Part shown: in pieces, positions 11,155 to 22,200 of the stretch | How the letters are laid out: every line of letters begins with the position of its first letter | Position numbering within the stretch: the first letter of the stretch is position 1 | The notes under the pieces: generated by a model | Told to the model about the DNA's origin: nothing | Databases searched by the model: none | Seen by the model: only the letters and a program-made list of their open reading frames with translations | Program-made: the position numbers and the translations under genes | Assembly: GCA_964036665.1 (NCBI GenBank) | Contig: OZ038532.1 | Span: forward strand, 18,565,037-18,629,036 | Origin: Gordius sp. MW1 | Taxonomy: Eukaryota > Nematomorpha > Gordioida > Gordea > Gordiidae | Direction: 5' to 3' | Length of the DNA: 64,000 bases

Positions 11155-14100
11155 GTGTAGGCAAACTAAATTGGAGATGGACGGTGAATCTCTTGAACAA
11201 AAAGCGATATATTTGGCTCAGTTTATTCGACCGTTAAGCGCGGCGTCCTGATACTCCTTCTAATATATGTCTAGCTGATTTTGTATCTTAGTAACGCGAG
11301 GAGTTTTTTGTAGAACATTTTCAGAATTCGAACGTTGATTATAAAGAGCCGCAAAATCGGCTAAATATACATCTTCAAGCGCCTGGGGACTAACTGCCAA
11401 ACGATCCAATAAACCTTCTTTCCATATATTGGTGGCACCTTCCTCGAGATATTCTTCATCCATCTGCGCTCTAGGTTTGACTACGCGTCGACGATCGTGG
11501 GGCCAAACCGTGGGTATATAGAGTATATGTAGACTAGATTCTGACATGCCTAATCGTAATAGATACCAAGCTTCTTAGCTACTCATTTCAATGGCGCTCA
11601 GAGTTCGATTACCTAATTCGCGCATAGAATCAAAAAATCTTGATCTGGATACTCTTCGCGCAATTTAATTAAATCTCTATGTAGAGAACTTAGGCCGCGC
11701 TCGCCTTAGTTCAAATACTCGCCTATGTACGTTGCACACGAATATTCATCTAGTATGAATTGTATGTCCTTTAAACAGCGTCAACGCGACCCAAGGATGC
11801 ATCTGGTTGTTCCATACCTGGCCCATTGAGCGTTTTAAAAAAACCATAGGGCGATGTATGCCGGCTCGCAAAACGTTAAGATAATTGTCGAACGACGCGA
11901 TACGATGGCAATCGAGAAATTCAGCTAAGGAGGAAAACTGCCGGTAACGTGCTTCAAGATCAAATTTCATCGCAGTGAACTTAGTTGCCAATGCAGTTTT
12001 GCGAGAATCATCGTTAGCCATGGGTATAAGTACTTGCGTTTCGTGCATAGGCCAAAATGGTATACCAATTCTACAAGTGTCTTTACCACGCATTTTTTTG
12101 TGACACGTTAATGTATGTTTATGCACTTGGAGACCCACGCATGCTGCTAAGTTCATCTATCAGCTCTACTTTGCGCGGCATGAACTCCGAAACGGCTTCC
12201 TTTGGATCGTTCGTTAGCCACAGTAATATATGGGCGTGTGGTCTGCCGCGATGCTGAAATTCAATGCGCTTAATAATCGAGCACCTGAAAACGACCGAAA
12301 GGAGAATATGTCGTAGATTTGAGAATTAGCACTAGTTTCTTAACTAATTTATCAAAGCAAACACGCGACAGGGTCTGACGAGTGTTCTGCGCTCCAGACT
12401 CGTCAATTCAGTAACTATATCTATGCCTTCATAAGCTGTACGGTTTTTTAATTTATACAGGTCGTGTAATAGATCCTGCCATATAAATTCGCACGCACTC
12501 AGTGTTAAAAACAAGGTAGGTGTCCCTAATTGGCGAAGCATAGCAAAAAGATCCTTTTTCCGACTGGCCCAATAATGGACGGAATTTGGTATTGACTGGA
12601 GGAAAGCTAAATTTGTTTTTAAACATTTTTCAAATATGTTTCATCCTCTATCATTTTGCGGGTAACGTTACACGATGCAGGTAGCATATTTATAAACGTA
12701 GCGTACAAGGCTTCCGTAACGCGCAGTTATACTACCTTAGCCGCCATATACAAAACATGATCGGGGATAGCACTTCGCCTATCCCTTCTACGGAATTCAC
12801 TGGTAGCCATAGTAAAAGGGGTGGCTCTAACACCTTGCTTAAAAACGCGAGGCTCTCTAAGATATGCTTCAAAATAATAATTCCTCTGAATACTTGTCAA
12901 AAGCCAGACTAATGGGGCGTGCATTCTGAGCAGGGGCCAGAGATAGGAAATGTTCATCATTCCACAGCATTGTACGCTGCTGGCATGTCATATCATCTAC
13001 TGCATCGCCAGTATGTGAAAATGATTCAAACTGCGAAAGCGCGTTGTCTATCTTTCTGATGTGGGGCCAAAGAACGAATTATCGACTTTGATCTTTTTGT
13101 ATACATGTTTTGTTAGCAAATACGTTAGCCATACTTCACGTTACTGCGTTTGATATAACCAGCGAACTGCGATGTCTTGATGGCGCTTGATATGGACGTT
13201 GATAGCGCAGTCATCAGCAATTGCTCGGGGTAACGATGTAACCATTGAACTGACATCAACTAATACATTGATAATCTGGCCATATAATTTATTGCTACCG
13301 TAGTGAAAACGTAGACGCCTAATAATGGAAAGGCGACCTGGGTGATATATGCCTCTCAAAACACAATCTAAAGTGGTTAAATGTGTTGGATATGGCGGAT
13401 ACGCAAAACCATGAGATTTTGACATGTTGGGTATACGCGAAGCGCCCAAAGATTTATAACAACTGTTGCATAACAAAAAGTCACTCACATGTTCGTCCGG
13501 GAACTCCGCACGTAATACGGCGATGAATTTTTACTAACCGAGTGCAAATCCAGCCGGAACCAGAGACGATCACAAACGCTACAAACGTGGCCGAAAGAGT
13601 TGTCCTTAAACTGTTTTGTAAAATCTTTACTAGCCGCTCTATATAAAGCGTGGACGACGGCAGATTCTTCTGCCAAAACTAGAGGCCTGCAAAGTCACTT
13701 TTTTTCAACCCGAACCCGACCCGAACCGAAAGCATTTTTAAATTTTTAACCCGAACCCGACACGACCCGAAAGCGTTTTTAAAATTTCAACCCGAACCCG
13801 ACCCGAAAGCGTTTTTAAATTTTCAACCCGGACCCGACCAAGTAGAAAAATTTGAGGATGAAAAATTTATTCGACAGAAATGATTTTACAAAATTTGATT
13901 GATAAATTTATTAAATTGATTTACTAAAATTATATGTATAAATATTGTGGCGTCTACAATTTCGGGGCGTAAATTTGACCTTCTTAAATTGAATATTTAA
14001 TTATATCTTTATGTAGTTGAATTTATAATTTACTCTATAGACTATAAACAATAATAAATACTCATTTGTTAATATTTTACCTTGATTCAGCTTTAAATTT

Positions 14101-14600
14101 AAATTTGCCTTCAAATTAAACGAATTAAAAAAATAGAAAAGGAAATTGATTATTTGAATGAATGATTATAATTAGTTATACAATTCGATATTGTTTTACA
14201 AAAATTAATTTAACAAATACGTTTCGTTCATTTCGTAATGTAAGTTTCAAATCCTTTGACCCGACTCTATAAATCTAACCCGACCCGACCCGAATGCATT
14301 CTAAAATTTTCAACCCAAACCGACCCGAAATTTTTTAACCCAAACCCGACCTCGGGTCGGGTTTCGGGTGACCCGTGCAGGCCTCAAGCCAAAACTGAAG
14401 ACACATCTGCGCTGGGATCGGGCGCCGTCGCTGCCGAGGTTTGTGCACGTGAGCCATATCGCCGTTGTCTCGCTGCGTCCTGTTCCCGTCATAGAATTCC
14501 TCAATTTTGTAGACAATTGTTAACGCATCGAAACTTTCGCGGGATAAAAATCCTAAAGAAATTCCATTTGGTCTGTCATTGGATTCAACAAAATGTTGCA
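11155..14600 (-). pseudogene. Helitron B, Rep-type protein, best-preserved Helitron copy but broken
   Basis: Minus-strand reading from 13676: a Cys-rich block (GHVCSVCDRLW, 13676-13485); a domain with LLCNSCYKSLGASRIPNMSK and LRGIYHPGRL (13488-13141), which usually precedes Helitron Rep domains; and an HYW...LGTPTLFLTLSACEF block (12541-12344). The HUH block FQHRGRPHAHILLWL (12270-12210) keeps both histidines. Next are a HTLTCHKK block (12140) and a two-tyrosine block (about 11745-11700) in which Y-x3-Y is present but a stop replaces the conserved lysine codon. A LEDVYLADFAALYN block (11380) follows. There are several frameshifts and no helicase domain. Sequence at 14396-14600 is probably the continuation upstream of the hAT insertion. 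The 11155-11280 tail instead matches the plus-oriented arm at about 15870-15995. Confidence 0.75.
13672..14395. mobile_element. hAT-type MITE with ACCCGA subterminal arrays, inserted in Helitron B
   Basis: The element is 13680-14387, with 8-bp duplications gccaaaac at 13672-13679 and 14388-14395. Termini are tagaggcctgcaaag and, inverted, ttgaggcctgcacggg. Both ends carry tandem aacccgacccgaa words spaced by AT-rich segments, and the middle is AT-rich and non-coding. It belongs to the same family as 53810-54960. The frames over it are by-products of the repeats. Confidence 0.85.
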
Positions 14601-14754
14601 AACGCTAAGTTGTTCTGTGCATCTCACATCTCTAATTTCTTCTAAAATTATTAAATAAAGCTGCATTCCTTTTAAATCCAAAAATTTGTTGAAATTTATT
14701 AAAATTATGGCTAAAATTAAAAAAAAAATGATCATTTTGTTCCTCCCTTAACTA

Positions 14755-16380
14755 ACTTCAAACCCAAATTCGCTCCTTTATTATCCAGTCGAAAAAAATC
14801 TCTATGTCATACTTCACTAGTTAGGCAGACCTACGTTGTTTTTTAGACTAAGTGCACATGAATTTTATGACTGTTTTTTAAGACTTCTACATAAATTAAA
14901 ATACTCTAAAGCGTAAGAAGACGCCGATGTAGTCGGAATATCCAGTCTGGAGCAAAGTACACCTGTCAACGATAATTCTGTAACGTGTTTGTTGTACTTT
15001 TATAATTTAAACAAGCTTGTGTTGATCCTTAAATATACGAAGTGTTTTCCATTTGGCCGTTATCCTGTACTAAAATCACTTCAAGCGAGTTTCAACACAG
15101 GGGTGGTCCATACGTTAACCTATCACTTTGGTTGCAAGAATTCGTAGGACACTCTATCCTAGAACATGACCCATACTTTAAAGTTAATCGAAAATCTAAT
15201 AAGCATAAAACTGTAAAATTGCTCGATGCGAACTTCATCCGGTTAAAGTTCATTAGCACAACCTTCACTGTTATTAATAGACACCTGGGAAAGACGTTTG
15301 TAGATTCGGTAGATCGCTTTGGTCGATGGACAAAGCACGCATACTCATACATATATGACTTAATTAAGATTCGCGTAAAACTCCATTAACAAAAATTACC
15401 ACATGAAAGCGAATATCGGATCTTGGTTAGAGGCATTTTAAGTTTTGAGGAATTCCAGAATTTCAACGTATTCGTGCGATAATTATCACAACGTATTCCG
15501 CGCCGGAACACATTGTCCTATGGTGTTATTAAAACTAGACATAAATGAGATAAGGAAAATCTGAAGGCAGCGACGACCATAGATTTATCAAAGATATACA
15601 ATTTATCCTATAAGAATATTCGTGTGCTACCTACACCACCAATTATATTAACTAGGCCGAGTGTGGCCTTAGTTCTCTTCAAAGGATTTAATGAAGTTGA
15701 GAAGAGCCTTACTCGATCAAGACTAATTTTATTGTATGCCTTAACTGGGATGTCGAACAATTAACGCGATTAATTGCATAGTCAAGATGCTGGTATCTAT
15801 CGCATTTAAGCATGTCCGAATCGAACCAGAAAGTATTTTACATACAAAATTTGACCACACGATGGGCAACGTGTAGACAAAACTAAATTGCAGATGTGCA
15901 ATGAATTTCTTGAAAAATTGGCTCAGTTTATTAGATCATTAGGCGCGACATCCGGATGCTCATTCTAATGTGTGCCTAGCTGATTTTATATCTTTGTACT
16001 GTAGACAAAAAAACGACGATTACTTAAACGGGATCTCCCTAGAAGCATACCATAAAGACTCTATAATCTTAACGAACATGTTGATTATAAACGCGAAATG
16101 ACGCTCTTGTACAAAACATTTTACAACAGACGCGTTGATTTATTAGACAACAACTAATATCTCGAGATTTATGTATCGCACGGACGTGAAATTCTCGACG
16201 CTTGAAAACGTTACGAATCGGATGTTGATATCGAATTGACTAATGACAGAATGTCAACGCTTGTATATGAATCGCGCTGTTTTTTTGATGAACAAAAAGA
16301 CTATAGATGCGAAGCCGAACCAGCAATGGTGTAACGATCTTGGCTACCGCCGATACAAATGACATTCGCAACTTAGCTCT
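14755..16380 (+). pseudogene. Helitron Rep-type remnant, plus-oriented arm of composite C
   Basis: Duplicate of 4470-6092. The block at about 15086-15145 reads FQHRGGPYVNLSLWL, so the HxH pair of the Rep site is again lost (Y and N). The frames are broken throughout. It meets the minus arm near 16385. Confidence 0.65.
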
Positions 16381-16389
16381 GTAGAAAAG

Positions 16390-18395
16390 ATCAAATAACG
16401 TGCTAACATAACCACACGAAGAATGCTGTATTCGTGAGGAAAATTTGTAATTGGTAGTATTTCCTCCAGTCCACTTGCGATGTATGAATTCTTCCACCGA
16501 GGACAACTGTCGCGTGTTACCAGATCTCAATTGTACACAATATTCTCGTTTTTTGATGATGGCTGCTTTTTGTAGACCAGTTTTACGAATATCATTTGTA
16601 TTAGCGACTCATTGCTGTGTCGTCTTTGACTCTAGTAAGCTCCGAGTCTGTCTATTCTCTGGAAAGACAGAGCAATTCACCCATATTCAAGTGGCGGCAT
16701 TCGGGCATAGTGGTTTCGATATTAATATCTTGTTCGTAACGTTTTCGAGCCTCGGGAAGGCGTAAATCTCAAAATATTTGTCGTTGTTTAATAGATCTGC
16801 GCGTTCGTTACGGAATGGTATATACAAGAGCGTCATTTCTCGTTTGTAGTCGGCAAGTTCGTTCAGATAGCGTCTGTAGCGTATAATTCTAGGAAGATCC
16901 CGTTTAACATAGTGGCCATTTATACGTGTATAATTAAATGATACAAAATCTGCTAGGCATACGGTAGCAAGAGCATCGGGTCGTCGCGCGTATCGATCGA
17001 ATAAACTGTCTTGCCAATTATTCGTGGCTTTTGCATAAAACCGTGGGTATTCAAACTATCTTAAGATTTAAGGCTGACATGCCTAAACGCAACAGATACC
17101 ATGCTGCTTCTTGACTACTCATTTCAATTGCGTTAAGTGTGCGAGTTCCAAGTTCACGCGTTCAATCAAAAAAAATCTTGATCTGGATACTCTTCTCGCA
17201 ATCTTAGTAAATTCCTATGAAGGGAGCTAAGGGCACGCCCTGCCTTGTTCACGTATTCGGCGATGTATGCTGCACACGAATATTCATCGAGGATAAATTG
17301 TATGTCCATGTTAGATTTAAGAGTCATTGGTACCCATGGATTCATAGGATTAGTCCATAGTTCATCCATGCCTCGTTTTAGAAATACCATAGGACGGTGT
17401 ATTCCGGCCCGCAATACGATGAGATAATTGGCGTACGATAAACTGAGACTCGATATCCGTTTTTATCTCGACCTACTTTTTTGAAAGGATCTTTGCGCTA
17501 ATCTTCTTTAGCCATGGGTATGATTATGCGGGTTATGAGCATAGACCAAAACGGTATACCAAAGCGACAGACGTGGTGGCCACGCATCTTTTTATACCAA
17601 GTGAAAGTATGTTTATGAACTTGTAATTTAGCGAATTTCTCATCGAGCTATTTATGCAGATCTATGCTAATGAGTGTATCGATCAACTGTACCGTACGGG
17701 GCATGTCCTCGGATACCGGTTCCAATCAATCGTTTTCTAACCATAGTAATAGGTGTGCGTGTGGACTACCGCGATGTTGAAACGCGATACGTTTGGAATA
17801 ATCTAGTACACGATAACGCTCTAAAGGAGAACACCTCGGAGATTTAAGTATCAATAAAAGTTTGTCTACTAATTTAGCTAAATACAAGGAACAGGTTACA
17901 GGATCTTTATTGACCAGTGTAGTCCGCGCGAGATCGAATATGCTATGCATGCAACTATGTCGGTGCTTTTCTAAGCCTTACGGTATTTTAATTTATAGAG
18001 CAACACGTGTAAAACATCTGGCCATACAAATTCACAAGAAGCACTAAGTGTAAAAAACAAAGTAGGTCTGCCTAACTGGCAAAGTACGGCAAAGAGATCC
18101 TTCTTTCGACTAGACCAATAATGGACCGAATTCGGTATTGCTTTAAGAAAACCTAGGTTTGTGTCTAAACATTTTTCGAAATATTCCTCGTCCTCGATCA
18201 TTTTTCGTGTGACACTACAGGACTCGCTCAAAACATTTTGGAACGTAGCATACATCGATGCAGTAACACGTAATGTCATCATCCTAGCAGCTATATATAA
18301 AACATGGTCTGGGACGGTACCTCGTTTATCCTATTTCGCTGGTGGCCATAGCAAAAAGAGTTACTCGCTTACCGTCTTTGTAGACTCTAGCTAGT
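16390..18395 (-). pseudogene. Helitron Rep-type remnant, minus-oriented arm of composite C
   Basis: Duplicate of 6100-8137. The block VHYWSSRKKDLFAVL, with GRPTLFFTLSA further on, lies at 18130-18030. The HUH block FQHRGSPHAHLLLWL lies at about 17800-17740 with both histidines. The two-tyrosine block AAYIAEYVNK lies at about 17285-17240. A DRYARRPDALATVCLADFVS block at about 17005-16945 is better preserved here than in copy A. No helicase follows. Stops and frameshifts are present. Confidence 0.7.
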
Positions 18396-18499
18396 CTCCC
18401 CAAGATATATACTAGGAAACAAGCAGAAATATTTACGGAACGAGAAATTTTTATAGTAGTACATGCGGAGGCAGGGATAAGAAATAATTTTAATAAATG

Positions 18500-19101
18500 T
18501 GATTCTACTACGTGCGTGTGTGGCTTGCCATCTTCGCAGGCTAGCTCAGGGGCTGGGGGAGCGTTGCCTATATGTTAGCGTTCCTAGCTCGTATAACTCC
18601 CCTATAAATTATAATTTGACAAGCTCCTTTTTCCATTTATTGTTTGGTACACGACTGCCTGTCGAAGGTGTGGGTGGACGGTGCGGTAATTAATTTTATA
18701 TTAGATTCGGGAGCTTGTGTTTCTTTGATTTCTTTTACAGAGTTTAATAACTTTTGGCCTGATAAAAAGATTTCCCGTCCTTTTTTTTTAATGCCCGCCA
18801 GTTAGATGGTGCGGCGGTGGAGCTAGTGGGTAAGGCCAGCGTTGAGGTGGCGGCTGGCGGAGCGCGGTGGACATTGTCAAATCCTTTAATGGGTTGGGAT
18901 TGGTTGCAGGTGATAGGCCCCCATGTTAGATGGTTTGGTTTGTGTGATGCATTAAAGGTAACTGCCCCTAATTGTTTGTTAGCTCCTAACGAGGACTCTA
19001 GCCCAGGGTGGGAAGCAATGATATATTATATGGAGCCCCCGAGTAGTGGCGAAACTAAATTGCATAGCAACTTAAAATTGGGATTATTATTCGTATTATA
19101 A
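18500..19101 (+). pseudogene. Retrotransposon protease fragment
   Basis: At about 18665-18804 the frame reads VDGAVINFILDSGACVSLIS, the DSGA active-site loop of retropepsin-type aspartic proteases with the hydrophobic strand in front. The frame ends in a stop at 18804 and the similarity appears to continue in another frame (18817-19101). No flanking LTR, RT or integrase was seen, so this is an isolated, decayed piece. It does not obviously belong to the compact retroelement. It lies just upstream of the RALGAPA exon at 19281, in the inferred large intron. Confidence 0.5.
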
Positions 19102-19280
19102 TTTATATCTAATTGTAAGTTAGCAATTTTTAATGGTTTGTGAATGGTAGGGGCTTAGAAAATGTTAAAGTATAAAAGCATTTGTCAAGCTTTTACATGA
19201 AACATTCTGGTTTATTGCCCCAACCCCTTTAAAAAGTGTATATAACAACTACTTTAAAAGCGATTTTTATTAAATGTCAG

Positions 19281-22200
19281 CCGCTTTAAATTCTTGCTGG
19301 AGCCTTGAAAAGATCCGAGATCCCGATTCTACGATTGTGGATATGGAATCCCCCCTTGCCAAATCTTCCCCAATACAAGGCACTGACCCAGCTGTCGAAT
19401 CGTCTCCTACCTCCAACCTTCGCATTATAGATCCCCTCGAAACGGTATTTAAAACTGACGAGTTCACTCTAAATGTTTGAGTTAAATCTTGTTTTTGAAA
19501 AATTTACGACATTCAAAAGATTGATCTCGTCCAATTATAATCGACCCTCGATGACATGCAATCAATAATAATCGAATTGTAATATTTGATAAGGCAATAG
19601 CAAGTTAAAAAATTTAAACATATACATATATCGCATATATCAGACATTTTTTTAGACGGGTTTAACCATTTTGTATAAAGTTTGAATAAATGATAATGCA
19701 CTTTTAACCTATTAAAAACTAAAAAAAAGTACACCTGTTTAGATGGTTAAGGATATAGAATAAAAATTCTAAACGACTCTTACTATTTTTTTTTGACACT
19801 CAAATGATTAATTCCAAAATGTTAGTTTGTAAATCGTCAAATTTGTTTCCAGTTTTTATAAATATAGTATCTAAATATTATATGTAGATCCTCTTTAATA
19901 AGTGAACCTGAGTGATTTTTAGGTTTTTAAAATTTTTAAGAGCCTCGATTAAATATGAATTCGCATATTTCCCCGGTAACTCTGTATCTTTAAGGCAGTG
20001 AAGCGTTCTATTTTCACACATTGTTGGTTTTTAATTCAGCCCAAAGCTAAATTGTCACTCAAGTGCATTTCAATTTATAGTTTAACGTCAGTTTTAGCCT
20101 TGAAATCCACTATTATTGTAACATTGAAAGGCTATAGTCTGGTGATGGCAAAACCAAAACAAATTATACAAGATACTTTTTTACCTCACTCTAATATAAT
20201 TTCTTATGATTAAAAATATCGATTTTGATATTTGACTTAGTGGTCAAATTGCAATGTTAGTTTGGTCGCATAGGGCTACGTTAAAACACATTAGTCATCG
20301 AGCAAAACGCAAAATATCGCTCGATAACGTTTTTTGAATTATATTTAAAGATTTATATGATTCAGTTATGGGCGACATTATAAAAAAAGTTGAAGCTCTT
20401 TATGATTTCTATTATGCCTGAATTCCATGACAAATAATCCAGCGTATTATTTTAACTTTGAAACAACTCCTTTTTCTAGGTTTTGAAAGCGCTATACGAA
20501 AGGAACCCGGAACTGTTTGCCAACCTTCCATGCAATGTCATGTTTAAAGGCGACAAAAATCAAGCCGCCCTATCCAAGCACCCTCTCTACCCAGCCTTCC
20601 AACTTCAGGCGGCTACCGATAAAAAACTAAGCTTTGGCAGCGAGCAGTACGCCAAGTAATTTTGCGTTAAGAATTGTCGTTTAGGTTTACGAGTTGCTTG
20701 AAAATAAAGTGAGGGCGGTCCTAAAAAGTTTAGGAAATATATTATATGTACGTCCATGGGCGTAGCCAAGGGGATCTAAATCCAAGAATTCGCTAAATTT
20801 ATTAAAATAAAATTCTAAAAAATGATCATTTTGCCCCTCCCTAAATCATTATTGCCCCCCCCTCTAATTCCAACGCTGGCTACGCCCATGCAAACTATTA
20901 GTACTATGAAATTTGTATAATATTTAAGGGATTTATGTTACATAATATAATTATTTTCCTGACCTTTTGCTATGCAATTTATGGGCTCATATTCCACGAA
21001 AAATGTTCTCCCTTGTCTTGGCCGACTTGCTTTTATAATCAAAGACTAGAAATTTTTAAAAATAAAGGATGATCGCTGTTTAAATTGACCGGTCGCGAGC
21101 CCCCTTTTAAAAATATTTTTTAAATAAATTTATTTTAGCTATGATACATTTGAGGCAAGCAAATTTTGTAATGACTTTGCATCTTTAATTATTCCAACAA
21201 CAGAGCGCAGCCATTTTACGCCATCGAATGTCCCAAGCACAATTTCAAAGTAGTCGAGTATCCGCCAGATGGCGCAACCACACAATCGCCCCTATCTACT
21301 CTACAGGCTTGTAGGCAATTTCTCCAGCAAACGGGCTTCTTTACCTGGTCCAATAGACGACGACTGGATTTGTGTCAGAAGAATGGACAATTTTTGCGAC
21401 AACTAAAACATTTGGATTCTCTCGTTTGGTAATATTTTTTGGAAATATATTTGATACATACGCTCGATTTCGTGTATAAAATATTATATTTATAATTAAG
21501 TAATTCATTTTTAGAGGTCAAAAAGGAAATTTTTTATTTATAACGCTTTTTCGGGTTACAAAATCAAGAGATATTAAATTAAAAAGTTATATAAGTTTCA
21601 ATGAAATAATTAAAAGGCATAAATCTATGGGTTGAAATTGTTATTGGAATTATAATTTCCTTTGTGATCTTCATCCTATTAATTTTAAGGTTTTTATTTT
21701 AAAGTGGATTGTGATTTTAGAATAGTAAAAACTGGCGAATTAGTTGGCGGCCACGATACCAATTTTTTACCATATGAACAATGATCTTTTGCTTTAATAT
21801 CGTTTAAAAGTAATTCTTTTATAATTCCTAGTATTCAATTTTGTCAAAACAGTGCACTCTAAGAAGTGTTGAACTTAATTATTTATCGAATCAATTATAA
21901 GTCCGTCATCTAGAGTTTGCAAAAGGAGAAAAATTATTTAACCAGTTTTTAATTTTTAAAATAAGACGACATTCGAGAATAAATTTTTGAGGCGTTTTAA
22001 TTTTACAGTCGGGAAACGCATAAAGTGGCTGTAATATACGTGGGCCAGGATCAAGATGACAAAAGCAGCATTCTTTCAAATATAACTGGGAGTCCTGCTT
22101 ATGAGAGATTCGTGTCCGGATTGGGGATTGAAGTATCGGTCAAAAATCATAAAGGTACTATAATACTTTTATATTTATTTTTGCGTTCTTTATTTTATAT

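Larger units (their letters stand above)
14755..18395. repeat. Inverted Helitron composite, copy C of the 3.65-kb direct duplication
   Basis: Same structure and orientation as 4470-8144. Copies A and C share the tail-to-tail join, so that join predates the duplication. Confidence 0.75.

Noticed and set aside
13680..14387. Alternative reading of the ACCCGA arrays as a coding proline/arginine-rich protein (14256-14645)
   Set aside because: The frame is produced by the MITE's subterminal repeats and runs across the insertion boundary into Helitron sequence.
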